DNA of 12,042 nt, taken from assembly GCA_024763595.1 (NCBI GenBank), contig JANTFK010000054.1:1-12042 (forward strand), written 5' to 3'. The notes beneath the pieces were generated by a model. It did no database searches, was not told where the DNA came from, and saw only the letters and a program-made list of their open reading frames with translations. The translations under genes were made by a program, and so were the position numbers. Of this stretch, positions 1-7,815 are shown piece after piece. Source of the stretch: Bacteroidales bacterium (GTDB lineage: Bacteria > Bacteroidota > Bacteroidia > Bacteroidales > GCA-2748055). Position 1 is the stretch's first letter. Each line of letters starts with the position of its first letter.

Positions 1-10
1 ATGATAAATG

Positions 11-17
11 AGGAGGT
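11..17 (+). promoter_or_regulatory. Strong Shine-Dalgarno site for batA
   Basis: AGGAGGT sits 8 bases before the ATG at 26. It is the clearest ribosome binding site in the window, and since most other starts here have weak or no such sites it firmly fixes the batA start. The bases before it (1-10) contain stop codons in several frames and may be the tail of an upstream gene, which cannot be identified from so little sequence. Confidence 0.8.
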
Positions 18-25
18 AGCAACGA

Positions 26-1021
26 ATGAATAACATTGAATTCGCATATCCTGCATTTTTCTATGCTTTCCTATTGCTTCCGTTAATGGCTGCATTTTAC
101 ATCTGGAAAGGCAGGCGTAATACTGCGGCCATGACGCTTTCCGGATTTGAGAACCTGGATGAGCGGGTTGGCTCTGTCAGGATCTGGCTCCGGCACAGTT
201 TGTTTGTGATCCGGCTGCTGGTGGTGGGACTGATCATCGTTGTGCTGGCACGGCCACAATCGTCCAACAACTGGGAGCAGGTTACAACCGAGGGGATCGA
301 CATTGTGCTTTGCATGGATGTATCCGGTAGCATGCGGGCCATGGATTTCAAACCCAACAGGCTGGAAGCCTCGAAAAATGTCGGGATCGAATTTGTCAAT
401 GCCCGGGAGGATGATCGTTTCGGACTGGTGGTATTTGCCGGTGAGAGTTTTACGCAGTGTCCCATGACAACCGACCGTGCTGTAGTGGTTAATTTTCTGA
501 AAGATATTGATTTCGGGGTGATTGAAGACGGTACTGCCATCGGGATGGGACTGGCCACAGCGGTAAACCGGATAAAGGAGAGCAAGGCCAAAAGCAAAGT
601 AATCATTTTGCTTACAGACGGTGTCAATAACAGGGGGGACATAGGACCTGTCACGGCGGCTGAGATTGCAGCCAGTTACGGGATCAGGGTATATACCATC
701 GGGGTTGGGTCCAAGGGAAATGCACCCATCCCGGTCCAGGACATGTTTGGAAGAACGGTTACACGGAATATGCCTGTTGAGATCGATGAGGAGGTGCTCA
801 GAAATATTGCGGAGAAGACAGACGGCGCCTATTTCAGGGCCACAAACAATAATAAACTGAGGGAAATTTACCAGCAGATTGATAAGCTGGAAAAAACCCG
901 AATGGATGTAAAACAATTCAGTAAGAAGAAAGAGGAGTATTTTCCATTCCTGCTGACAGCCATGCTGCTGTTATTGCTGGAGATCCTGCTGAGATATACA
1001 CTATTCAGAATTATTCCATAG
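26..1021 (+). CDS. batA: BatA, VWA-domain membrane protein
   Basis: This is the first gene of a complete bat cluster. The 331-residue protein has two hydrophobic segments near the N terminus (about residues 10-27 and 57-76), a von Willebrand factor A domain (about 90-285) and a C-terminal membrane segment (about 306-328), the usual BatA layout. The metal-ion-dependent adhesion site is intact: DVSGS at 98-102, the Thr in DGT at 170 and the Asp in LLTDG at 198, so it should bind a divalent cation. From the fold the VWA domain probably faces the periplasm and binds protein partners, most likely BatB. Bat proteins were linked to aerotolerance in Bacteroides fragilis, but their molecular task is not settled and later work in other bacteria points to general envelope stress. 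The AGGAGGT site supports the start. BatB follows after 3 bases, so the two are surely co-transcribed. MoxR and DUF58 genes, usual upstream neighbours, would lie outside the window. Confidence 0.95.
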   Translation: MNNIEFAYPAFFYAFLLLPLMAAFYIWKGRRNTAAMTLSGFENLDERVGSVRIWLRHSLFVIRLLVVGLIIVVLARPQSSNNWEQVTTEGIDIVLCMDVSGSMRAMDFKPNRLEASKNVGIEFVNAREDDRFGLVVFAGESFTQCPMTTDRAVVVNFLKDIDFGVIEDGTAIGMGLATAVNRIKESKAKSKVIILLTDGVNNRGDIGPVTAAEIAASYGIRVYTIGVGSKGNAPIPVQDMFGRTVTRNMPVEIDEEVLRNIAEKTDGAYFRATNNNKLREIYQQIDKLEKTRMDVKQFSKKKEEYFPFLLTAMLLLLLEILLRYTLFRIIP

Positions 1022-1024
1022 GCC

Positions 1025-2065
1025 ATGATCGATTTTGCACACAAAGATATATTGTGGTTTTTGATTTCTGTCGGATTGATGCTGACAGGATATCTGCTTT
1101 ACTGGCGTCACCGTAAACGTGCCCTTGCCAGCATTGGCGATAGCTGGTTGCTTGATACACTGATGCCCGAAGCATCACGTTCGGCCCATCATTGGAAATT
1201 CATATTGTTGCTGATTGGGACCACACTGCTTATCATAGCCGCATCGGGGCCCAGGGTGGGAAGTAAACTTGAAGAGGTGGAACAGAAAGGCAGGGAAATT
1301 ATCATTGCGCTGGATGTTTCAAACAGCATGCTGGCCGAGGATATCCAACCTTCCCGGCTCGAACGCTCCAAACAGATGATTAACCGGATGGTAGACAGGA
1401 TGAGCAATGATAAGATCGGCCTGATTGTTTTTGCAGGCGATGCCTATACCCAGATCCCGATCACCGATGACTACCCAAGTGTAAAAATGTTCCTGAAGGG
1501 CGTAGGGCCCGATATGGTATCCAAGCAAGGGACGGCCATTGGTTCAGCCATAAAGCTGGCTGTACGTTCCTTCTCATCCGGAGAGAATGTACGGGCCGAA
1601 GGAGAGGGAGCTCCCAGTCAGGCCATTGTGGTGATAACAGACGGTGAAAACCATGAAGATGATGCCGCGGCCGAGGCGGCAAAGGCTGCAGAAAAAGGGA
1701 TCAGGGTCTATACGGTGGGTCTGGGCGACCCCAATGGTGTTCCAGTTCCGGTCCGGCCGGGAAGCAGAGCAAACCGCAGGGACAGTAAGGGCCAGGTTGT
1801 GGTCAGCAAACTGAATGAAAAACTGCTTCTCGAAGTGGCATCGGCAGGCAATGGCGCATATATTGCCGGTGACCGGATCAACAGTCTGATTGACGAGCTG
1901 GACCAGTTGCAACGAACCGGGTTAAAATCACGTGTCTTTTCAGAATTTGCTGAGCGCTTCCAGTATTTTGCAGGATTTGCCCTGCTCTTCCTGGTATTGG
2001 AATTCTTTATCCGTTCAAGAAAAAACCGGTTTTTGAGTCATTTAAACCTGTTTAAAACCGAGTAA
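1025..2065 (+). CDS. batB: BatB, VWA-domain membrane protein
   Basis: The 346-residue protein is a paralogue of BatA with the same plan: membrane segments at about residues 9-27 and 58-75, a VWA domain at about 90-295, and a C-terminal membrane helix at about 313-330 followed by a short basic tail. The metal site is intact: DVSNS at 97-101, Thr170 in GTAIG and Asp206 in ITDGEN. A Gly/Ala/Glu-rich insertion near 183-200 separates two VWA strands. The ATG at 1025 lies 3 bases after the batA stop and has no clear Shine-Dalgarno site, which suggests translational coupling or the weak initiation signals common in Bacteroidota. VWA pairs like this usually form a heteromeric membrane complex; that the pair here binds BatC, BatD and BatE is inferred from constant gene order in this phylum. 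Confidence 0.95.
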   Translation: MIDFAHKDILWFLISVGLMLTGYLLYWRHRKRALASIGDSWLLDTLMPEASRSAHHWKFILLLIGTTLLIIAASGPRVGSKLEEVEQKGREIIIALDVSNSMLAEDIQPSRLERSKQMINRMVDRMSNDKIGLIVFAGDAYTQIPITDDYPSVKMFLKGVGPDMVSKQGTAIGSAIKLAVRSFSSGENVRAEGEGAPSQAIVVITDGENHEDDAAAEAAKAAEKGIRVYTVGLGDPNGVPVPVRPGSRANRRDSKGQVVVSKLNEKLLLEVASAGNGAYIAGDRINSLIDELDQLQRTGLKSRVFSEFAERFQYFAGFALLFLVLEFFIRSRKNRFLSHLNLFKTE

Positions 2066-2066
2066 T

Positions 2067-2849
2067 ATGGGTATGTTAAGAGGATATGGCCTGATCATCA
2101 TATTGCTGTTCTCAGCGTTAGCTACGTTTGCCCAGGGTGAACGAAAGGTTATACGTCAGGGAGTAAAGGCCTATAATGAAGAAGATTACAGAGAAGCAGA
2201 AGTGGCATTTCGTAAGGCCTCCGATATGAACAAAGAATCATTCGAAGCCGGATATAATACCGGTGCCGCTTTGTACGCCCAGAAGAAATACAAGGAGACG
2301 GTGAAAGAGTACCAACCCCTGCTTGGACAGGGCGGGGATCCCGTAACCGAATCTCATCTATGGCACAATATTGGCAACAGCCTGCTGCAGGAAAAAGCGT
2401 ATGAGCAAAGTATCGATGCCTACAAGAACAGTCTCCGGCTCAACCCGGGCGACCAGGACACCAAATACAATCTGGCTTATGCCCTTGAGAAATTAAAAGA
2501 ACAACAACAGCAACAAAAGCAACAACAGCAGCAACAAAACAAGGATCAGAAGAATCAACAGAAGAAGCAGGACCAGAAGCAGCAACAGGATCAGCAGGAC
2601 CAGCAGAAGAAGCAGGATCAACAACAGCAACAGGAGGATCAGCAGAAGAAAGAGGAGCAGAAACAGCAGCAAAACAAGGATCAGCAGAAGAAACAGGACC
2701 AGCAACAACAACCACAGCCCCAGAAGATATCCAGGGAGGATGCTGAACGCATGCTGAATGCCATTCAGCAGCAGGAAAAAGATGTAAAAGCGAAAGTGGA
2801 TGAAAAAAAGGCAGCAGCAGCCAAGGTAAAAACGGATAAGGATTGGTAA
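2067..2849 (+). CDS. batC: BatC, TPR protein with Gln-rich tail
   Basis: The 260-residue protein starts with a signal peptide or membrane anchor (residues 1-22, ending AQG). About three tetratricopeptide units follow (about 30-142), including GYNTGAALY and WHNIGNSLLQ helices and the ALxLNP-like SLRLNPGDQDTKYNLAYAL unit. Residues 145-219 are almost wholly Gln, Lys, Asp and Glu. A charged C-terminal helix contains ISREDAERMLNAIQQQEKD (221-239) and the chain ends KDW; from memory, the DAExxL...QQxEK block and the terminal DW are kept in BatC relatives. The TPR part probably binds BatA/BatB or BatD in the periplasm. The ATG at 2067 lies 1 base after the batB stop; another ATG two codons in (2073) is also possible. 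batD follows after 9 bases. The Gln-rich tail is expected for BatC, but its length and repeat pattern vary and are described separately. Confidence 0.92.
   Translation: MGMLRGYGLIIILLFSALATFAQGERKVIRQGVKAYNEEDYREAEVAFRKASDMNKESFEAGYNTGAALYAQKKYKETVKEYQPLLGQGGDPVTESHLWHNIGNSLLQEKAYEQSIDAYKNSLRLNPGDQDTKYNLAYALEKLKEQQQQQKQQQQQQNKDQKNQQKKQDQKQQQDQQDQQKKQDQQQQQEDQQKKEEQKQQQNKDQQKKQDQQQQPQPQKISREDAERMLNAIQQQEKDVKAKVDEKKAAAAKVKTDKDW
2499..2723 (+). repeat. Gln/Lys/Asp-rich low-complexity tract inside batC
   Basis: Codons 145-219 of batC are built mostly from CAG/CAA, AAG/AAA and GAC/GAT. The tetrapeptide QQKK recurs at residues 164, 179, 192 and 206, that is every 13 to 15 residues, usually flanked by D or Q (DQQKK at 178, 191 and 205; KKQDQ at 166, 181 and 208). 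The tract looks like a decayed internal repeat of about 14 codons (two heptads) and is a likely site of slippage-driven length change between strains. The predicted product is a long charged helix or coiled coil, or a disordered tether. Confidence 0.85.
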
Positions 2850-2858
2850 TTTCATGAC

Positions 2859-4712
2859 ATGAAGAAAAAGTTACTGACACCGGTAATTCTCCTGTTGATA
2901 TACGGCCTGCAGCTGTACGGACAGGATCATTCCTTTACCGCATCGGCACCGGCTGCAGTTACTGTGGGTGAACAGTTTCAGTATGTTGTTGAAGGATCCG
3001 AAAGAGGTAATCTAAGGCTCCCCGAGATGCCTGGATTTCAGTTACTCGCTGGACCATTCTCTTCCTATTCCTCGCAATCCCAGTGGATCAACGGAAAGAT
3101 GTCCATGAAGACCGTGGTAACCTACACCCATGTACTGAGAGCAACCAGTGAAGGTACCTATACGATCGCTCCTGCCACAGTCAGGGTAGGAAGAAAGGAG
3201 TATAAAACCAATGAGGTGCAGATCGTGGTGCACAGTGGTAGTTCACCTTCACCGGGAACAGCACAACCCGGCCAGACGGCACCGGTTACACCCGGTGACC
3301 GGAAAAGTACCGGGGTCGGTAATACAAAGGAGAGTGCCCCTGTTTTCCTCCGGATTCTTCCCTCCAAACGGGAAGTTTACATGGGGGAACAGCTGGTGGC
3401 CGCGCTGAAAGTTTATACACGGGTGAACACACGGCCCGCTTCGTCAGCAAAGGATGTACCCTATGAAGGTTTTTTCAAAAAATCCCTGGACCCGGACGCA
3501 GCTGCACAGCGGGAAACGATCAACGGGGAACAGTATGTGACCCAGGTTATTCAACGGCACATCCTGATTCCGCAGAAATCAGGAGAAATTGTGATACCCC
3601 CTTACGAATCAGAGTGGATGATCCAGCAAAGGGTCAAGCGACGCAGCAACAATATTTTTGATGACTTTTTCAATGACCCGTTCTTCGATAATTACAAGGA
3701 TGTACCGGTAAAACTTTCCACACGCCCGGTTTCCATACATGTAAAACAGTTGCCACCCGGCGCACCGGCAGGATTTACAGGAGCAGTTGGCAATTTCACC
3801 ATGGATGCCTCCCTGTCAGCCGGTGAAATTGAAGTAAATGAAGCGCTCAGTCTGAAGATCACCATCAGGGGAACAGGTAATTTGCCCCTGCTGGGTAAAC
3901 CCGAAGTTAACCTGCCACCCGATCACGACCTGTATGATGTAACCAGATCGGTACATAGCTCCACATCGGGTAACAGGATCAGCGGATCGGTCACATTTGA
4001 GTATCCTATCGTTGCCAGGCATGCAGGGCGCTTCAGAATAGCCCCGGTCCGCTTCTCCTGGTTTGATCCGGTCTCGAAAAAGTACCATACAACAACCACG
4101 GAAGAGTTTACTTTTAATGTTTTAAAAGGTAAACAGGAAGAGGGCACAGGGAATGTATACGTTCCCGGCGTAATGCACGAAAGTGTAGATAACCTGGGCA
4201 GGGATATCAGGGACATCTCCAGGGAGATCCCGGATTTTACACCGGTGGCAAGTTCACTGTTTGCGAACAGGATATACCGGATGCTTTATCCCGTTACGCT
4301 TGTGTTGGGTATCCTTATTCTGATCCTTATCAGGCTGGTATCCCGCAGAAATGCAGACCTGACCCTGGTCAGGAACAGGCAGGCCAACAGGTCGGCCAGG
4401 GCAAGGCTCAAAAAAGCGGATCGTCTGAGAAAGGGAGATTTACTAGACGGTTTTTATGAAGAGATCGGAAAGGCCATCTGGGGTTACCTCGCTGATAAAC
4501 TGAATATTGAGACATCCAGGCTTTCCAGGGAACTGATCCTTGAACAACTGGAAAATCGCGGAGTGGACAGGGATTTGCGGGAGGAGTTACTCAGGATCCT
4601 GGATAACAGCGAGTTCTCCCGTTTTGCACCTTCAGCGGAAAAAAGCGATGTGAATCAGCTGTACAGTGATGCGGCCGGTTTAATCAGAAACCTTGAAAAC
4701 AGTCTGAAATGA
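2859..4712 (+). CDS. batD: BatD, oxygen-tolerance membrane protein
   Basis: The 617-residue protein has an N-terminal signal peptide (about residues 1-21, cleaved near YGQ). A long, probably periplasmic part (22-470) is rich in beta structure, with repeated immunoglobulin-like segments: VTVGEQFQYVVEG near 34-46, REVYMGEQLVAALKVY near 171-186 and IEVNEALSLKITIRGTGNL near 324-342. A single membrane helix lies at about 475-493, followed by a basic stretch and a helical cytoplasmic tail of about 120 residues (FYEEIGKAIWGYLADKLN and following). A Pro/Gly/Thr-rich linker at about 126-158 separates the first two domains. Family, size and topology all match BatD (PF13584). It probably joins the BatA/BatB membrane pair to periplasmic partners. 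Its last 4 bases overlap the batE start (ATGA), a sign of coupled translation. The start is supported by the signal peptide and by the 9-base gap after batC. Confidence 0.93.
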   Translation: MKKKLLTPVILLLIYGLQLYGQDHSFTASAPAAVTVGEQFQYVVEGSERGNLRLPEMPGFQLLAGPFSSYSSQSQWINGKMSMKTVVTYTHVLRATSEGTYTIAPATVRVGRKEYKTNEVQIVVHSGSSPSPGTAQPGQTAPVTPGDRKSTGVGNTKESAPVFLRILPSKREVYMGEQLVAALKVYTRVNTRPASSAKDVPYEGFFKKSLDPDAAAQRETINGEQYVTQVIQRHILIPQKSGEIVIPPYESEWMIQQRVKRRSNNIFDDFFNDPFFDNYKDVPVKLSTRPVSIHVKQLPPGAPAGFTGAVGNFTMDASLSAGEIEVNEALSLKITIRGTGNLPLLGKPEVNLPPDHDLYDVTRSVHSSTSGNRISGSVTFEYPIVARHAGRFRIAPVRFSWFDPVSKKYHTTTTEEFTFNVLKGKQEEGTGNVYVPGVMHESVDNLGRDIRDISREIPDFTPVASSLFANRIYRMLYPVTLVLGILILILIRLVSRRNADLTLVRNRQANRSARARLKKADRLRKGDLLDGFYEEIGKAIWGYLADKLNIETSRLSRELILEQLENRGVDRDLREELLRILDNSEFSRFAPSAEKSDVNQLYSDAAGLIRNLENSLK

Positions 4713-5461
4713 AACTTCTATTCCTGATCGTATTTTCCACCATATGCATGACCGGGGCTTCAGCAAACATAGATTCATTGTTTCAGGTGGCCAATGAACA
4801 TTACCAGGAAGGAGCATATGAAGGTGCACTGGAAAGCTACCGGGAAATCATCAATGATGGTTTCGAATCTCCCGAACTCTACCACAATATGGGCAATGCC
4901 GCATACCGGTCCAATAATATCGGTTACGCCATACTTTATTATGAAAAGGCACTGAAGCTGAATCCCCGGTATGAGGATGCCCGACACAACCTGGAGTTTG
5001 TCTCCCAGTACCGGATAGATACATTTAAAGAGGTTCCCCGGCTGTTTATCTGGAACTGGATAAGTGCACTGGTCCGTCTCTTTTCCGAGCGGACATGGAG
5101 CATCATTGCGTTTGTCTCTTTTCTGATCTTTATCTTATCCATCCTCCTCTATCTTTTCTCCAGGCATCTCAGCCTGAAAAAGACAGGTTTTGCCCTGGCA
5201 CTGACCGGAATTATCATCTGGATGGTTACCTTTGCTGCTGCCAGGGCCGGTTCCAGTAGTATTACAAAGCCCGACTCGGGAATCATACTCTCTCCTTCCG
5301 TTACGGTTCGGAGTTCGCCCAGTGAATCGGGGACCGAACTGTTTATACTGCATGAGGGGAGCAGGGTAGGTATAAACGAGCATGTCTCCGGGTGGCAGAA
5401 TATCCGTGTGGTAGACGGTCGCGAAGGATGGATCAGGATGGAGGATTTTGAAACAATTTAA
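4709..5461 (+). CDS. batE: BatE, TPR and SH3-like membrane protein
   Basis: The 250-residue protein has a signal peptide (about residues 1-19, SANIDS). Two TPR units follow at about 21-100, with YHNMGNAAYRSNNIGYAILYYEKALKLNP-type helices at 58-86. Two membrane helices lie at about 131-150 and 159-178, and a C-terminal bacterial SH3-like domain at about 188-248 contains SPSVTVRSSPS and GWQNIRVVDGREGWI. TPR, then paired membrane helices, then SH3b is the usual BatE order. The SH3b part may bind cell-wall material or protein partners in the periplasm. The start codon overlaps the batD stop (ATGA). The next gene, of unrelated function, begins only 14 bases downstream with no visible terminator between them. 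Confidence 0.92.
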   Translation: MKLLFLIVFSTICMTGASANIDSLFQVANEHYQEGAYEGALESYREIINDGFESPELYHNMGNAAYRSNNIGYAILYYEKALKLNPRYEDARHNLEFVSQYRIDTFKEVPRLFIWNWISALVRLFSERTWSIIAFVSFLIFILSILLYLFSRHLSLKKTGFALALTGIIIWMVTFAAARAGSSSITKPDSGIILSPSVTVRSSPSESGTELFILHEGSRVGINEHVSGWQNIRVVDGREGWIRMEDFETI

Positions 5462-5475
5462 CCTGTTATTTACTT

Positions 5476-6627
5476 ATGGCTGTCCGGAAGAGTTTCCAGG
5501 AGATCAATGATAAGATTAAAAGGGGAGAGGCCGTGGTATTGACCGCTGAAGAGGTTGCTGCCATGGGACAGGATCATTCCCCCGCAGAGGTTGCTGAAAA
5601 GGTGGATGTGGTCACAACCGCCACCTTTGGTCCCATGTGTTCATCAGGAATGTTTATCAATACCGGGCATGCCGATCCACCTATCAGGATGGAAAGGGCC
5701 ACTTTGAATGGAGTTCCTGTATTTACGGGTATCGCAGCGGTGGACCTTTACATTGGTGCCACTGAGAATCATCCCGATAACCCGGCTTACGGCGGTGCCC
5801 ATATCATTGAAGATCTGATCTCGGGCAGGGATGTTGAACTCAATGCCAGTGCCAAAGGGACCGATTGCTATCCGCGGAAGAGTATCCGTACCACGATCAA
5901 CCGGGATAACATCAATGAAATGATGATGTTCAACCCACGCAATGCCTATCAGAATTACCCGGTTGCCGTAAATCGTTCCAACCGGATCAAGTATACCTAT
6001 ATGGGCAGCCTGCTTCCCAGACTGGGCAATGCCAATTACAGTACATCAGGGGAACTCAGCCCGCTGATCAACGATCCTGAGCTGCGCACCATCGGCATGG
6101 GCACCAGCATCTTCCTGGGAGGAACCACGGGGTATGTAAGCTGGTACGGCACCCAGTTCAGGACCGATGCAGAACTAAACGAATACGGAGTACCTGTATC
6201 CAATGCAGCTACCCTGGCGGTTATCGGAGATGCCTCCCGCATGAGTCCCGGTTTTATTAAAGCGGCCTATTATGAAAAATATGGCGTCTCCATGTTTGTG
6301 GGCATCGGTATCCCCATTCCTGTGCTGGATGAAGAGCTGGCAGCCAGGGTGATGATCCGGAACGAACAGATCACCACGAGCATTCTGGATTACGGGCACC
6401 CTGGTCATCCGGAAGTGGGAAGGACAGATTACCGCACCCTGATGTCGGGTGAAATAGTACTGGAGGGCAAAAAGATTAAAACGGCCTCCCTTTCGAGCCT
6501 TTATAAAGCCAGGGAGATAGCCGGTATACTGAAAAAGCAGTTGCAGGAGGGAAGCTTCCTGCTTACCGAACCCGTGATGGCATTTCCCCGCGGAAAGGGT
6601 CTCAATTCAATGGATATCAGGATCTGA
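5476..6627 (+). CDS. DUF39/HcyBio L-aspartate-semialdehyde sulfurtransferase
   Basis: The 383-residue protein matches the DUF39 (PF01837, COG1900) homocysteine biosynthesis family. In methanogens this enzyme turns aspartate semialdehyde and sulfide-derived sulfur into homocysteine in one step, bypassing the usual acyl-homoserine route. Two Cys residues stand in family-type settings: Cys55 in FGPMCSSG and Cys131 in KGTDCYPRK. Their positions fit the two conserved Cys residues of the archaeal enzyme, one of which is thought to carry a persulfide. Other conserved-looking blocks are GGAHIIEDL (106-114), the Gly-rich MGTSIFLGGTTGYVSWYGTQ (208-227) and FPRGKGLNSMDIR near the end. There is no C-terminal CBS pair, unlike some archaeal versions. 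The protein is cytoplasmic, with no signal peptide. The ATG at 5476 lies 14 bases after batE without a clear Shine-Dalgarno site. Its ferredoxin partner follows after 3 bases, strongly supporting the role. No SAM or other methionine-type riboswitch can fit upstream. Confidence 0.87.
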   Translation: MAVRKSFQEINDKIKRGEAVVLTAEEVAAMGQDHSPAEVAEKVDVVTTATFGPMCSSGMFINTGHADPPIRMERATLNGVPVFTGIAAVDLYIGATENHPDNPAYGGAHIIEDLISGRDVELNASAKGTDCYPRKSIRTTINRDNINEMMMFNPRNAYQNYPVAVNRSNRIKYTYMGSLLPRLGNANYSTSGELSPLINDPELRTIGMGTSIFLGGTTGYVSWYGTQFRTDAELNEYGVPVSNAATLAVIGDASRMSPGFIKAAYYEKYGVSMFVGIGIPIPVLDEELAARVMIRNEQITTSILDYGHPGHPEVGRTDYRTLMSGEIVLEGKKIKTASLSSLYKAREIAGILKKQLQEGSFLLTEPVMAFPRGKGLNSMDIRI

Positions 6628-6630
6628 CAG

Positions 6631-7059
6631 ATGACTATGGCGCAAATTAAGAAAAGAATGGTGCTGCGTTTCCCGTCCGAAACGGTGAACGAGCCCATCA
6701 CCTATACCCTGATCAGGGAGCACAACGTATTGATCAATATCCTGAATGCGGATATTTCCCATGGGAAGGAGGGGCAGCTGCTCATAGAAATGGCGGGCCG
6801 CGAGGAAGATGTAAATGAAGCGATGGTTTACCTGGAAAGCAGGCAGGTGGGGATCTCTCCGGTGGTAAAAACGATCCTCTTTAATGAAGCGCCCTGTGTG
6901 CACTGCGGTGCTTGTGTATCGGTCTGCTTTCACGGGGCACTGGAAATGGACGCACAAACAAGGAAACTGCAATTTTCTCCCGAAAAATGCGTTGCCTGTG
7001 AATTATGCATACGGGCCTGTCCCCTCAGGTTATTTGAACTTAATTTCGGTGTCAACTGA
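6631..7059 (+). CDS. NIL-domain ferredoxin, iron-sulfur partner for homocysteine synthesis
   Basis: The 142-residue cytoplasmic protein has an N-terminal NIL domain (about residues 6-77; NIL domains are also found in methionine transporter ATPases) and a C-terminal two-cluster ferredoxin domain (about 83-135). The first [4Fe-4S] motif is C89-x2-C92-x2-C95-x3-C99 and the second C120-x2-C123-x2-C126-x3-C130-P. The first lacks the usual Pro after its fourth Cys (Phe100 instead), a small departure. In methanogens the equivalent protein works with the DUF39 enzyme, probably supplying electrons or handling sulfur during homocysteine formation, and the 3-base spacing here copies that pairing. Two ATG codons, 6631 and 6637, are both possible starts; the first is used because it lies closer to the previous stop. 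The next gene starts at the base after its TGA. Confidence 0.88.
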   Translation: MTMAQIKKRMVLRFPSETVNEPITYTLIREHNVLINILNADISHGKEGQLLIEMAGREEDVNEAMVYLESRQVGISPVVKTILFNEAPCVHCGACVSVCFHGALEMDAQTRKLQFSPEKCVACELCIRACPLRLFELNFGVN

Positions 7060-7809
7060 TTGTACGAGCCCAGGATATACAGGGGAGAGATGAACCGGGA
7101 CCGTTTCCGGTTTTTTTCGGTAATGTACCATGAATCGGATCTGTTGATCGGTGTAAAGCACACAGATTACACGGGGGAAATGATCCGGGTCGCAGAACAG
7201 GAACTGGTCAGGTTACGGGAGTTGATCCTGCAATATGATACCGTTGATCCCATGTTCAGAAGTTCCCTGGAGCCGTTGGAAATGCCGTCAGGTATCTCTG
7301 GTGTGCCTGCCGAGATTGCGACCATGATCCGGTGCGGCTTACAGGCCGGGACCGGTCCCATGGCTGCTGTAGCCGGTTTATTTGCTGCATCTGCAGGGTC
7401 CAGGCTGATAGAAACCTATGGGTTGAATGAAGTTGTTGTGGAGAACGGGGGAGATCTTTATATTAAAAATGAGTCCGAACTGGTATCTGTGATCCATGCC
7501 GGCAGCTCGCCACTGTCTGATAAACTGGCTTTTATGATCCCGCCCGGTGAATGGGGCGTCTGCACCTCCTCCGGTGTATTCGGGCATTCATTCAGCCGTG
7601 GAAAAGCTAATGCCGTTTCTGTTATTGCCCGCTCCGCTCCACTATCCGATGCGTGGGCCACCTCCCTGGCTAACCGGGTCTCCCTGCCGGAACACATTGC
7701 TCCTGTTCTGGAACAGGCGGGCCAGATCCCTGAAATACTGGGGTGTGCCATCATCGTGGGGGATCAGGTAGGTGTCCGGGGAGCATTTGAATTAAAACTG
7801 TTATCTTAG
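7060..7809 (+). CDS. UPF0280 (COG2122) ApbE-like protein, probable homocysteine/sulfur factor
   Basis: The 249-residue protein resembles UPF0280/COG2122, a family distantly related to the ApbE flavin transferase fold. Family-type motifs are AGTGPMAAVAG (96-106), VVENGGDLYI (126-135), CTSSGVFGHSFSRGKA (168-183, Cys168) and SDAWATSLAN (196-205). In methanogens a member of this family is reported to help homocysteine synthesis under low sulfide and to carry a persulfide, so its place directly after the DUF39 and ferredoxin genes fits. The exact reaction is unknown. The open frame begins with TTG at 7060, the base after the preceding TGA. An ATG at codon 11 (7090), behind the purine-rich AGGGGAGAG, is an alternative, but the coded YEPRIYR before it looks like the normal family N terminus and favours TTG. 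No signal peptide is seen. The gene ends 6 bases before the CstA gene. Confidence 0.83.
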   Translation: MYEPRIYRGEMNRDRFRFFSVMYHESDLLIGVKHTDYTGEMIRVAEQELVRLRELILQYDTVDPMFRSSLEPLEMPSGISGVPAEIATMIRCGLQAGTGPMAAVAGLFAASAGSRLIETYGLNEVVVENGGDLYIKNESELVSVIHAGSSPLSDKLAFMIPPGEWGVCTSSGVFGHSFSRGKANAVSVIARSAPLSDAWATSLANRVSLPEHIAPVLEQAGQIPEILGCAIIVGDQVGVRGAFELKLLS

Positions 7810-7815
7810 GAGATC

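Noticed and set aside
83..916. 277-residue open frame on the minus strand opposite batA
   Set aside because: It lies fully inside batA, has no recognisable domain and no plausible start context, while the + strand frame has an intact VWA domain and a strong ribosome site.
1025..2065. batB as a recent tandem duplicate of batA
   Set aside because: The two share domain plan and motifs but differ widely in sequence, and the pair is standard in Bacteroidota, so it is an old paralogy and not a local event.
2493..2855. Minus-strand frame coding almost only Leu, and a second one rich in Ala, Ser and Val
   Set aside because: These are the complements of the CAG/AAG-rich repeat in batC; low complexity removes stop codons and creates open frames by composition alone.
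5462..5475. A riboswitch or promoter controlling the homocysteine genes
   Set aside because: Only 14 bases separate batE from the DUF39 gene and no TAnnTTTG element is seen there; a riboswitch would not fit outside the batE coding sequence.
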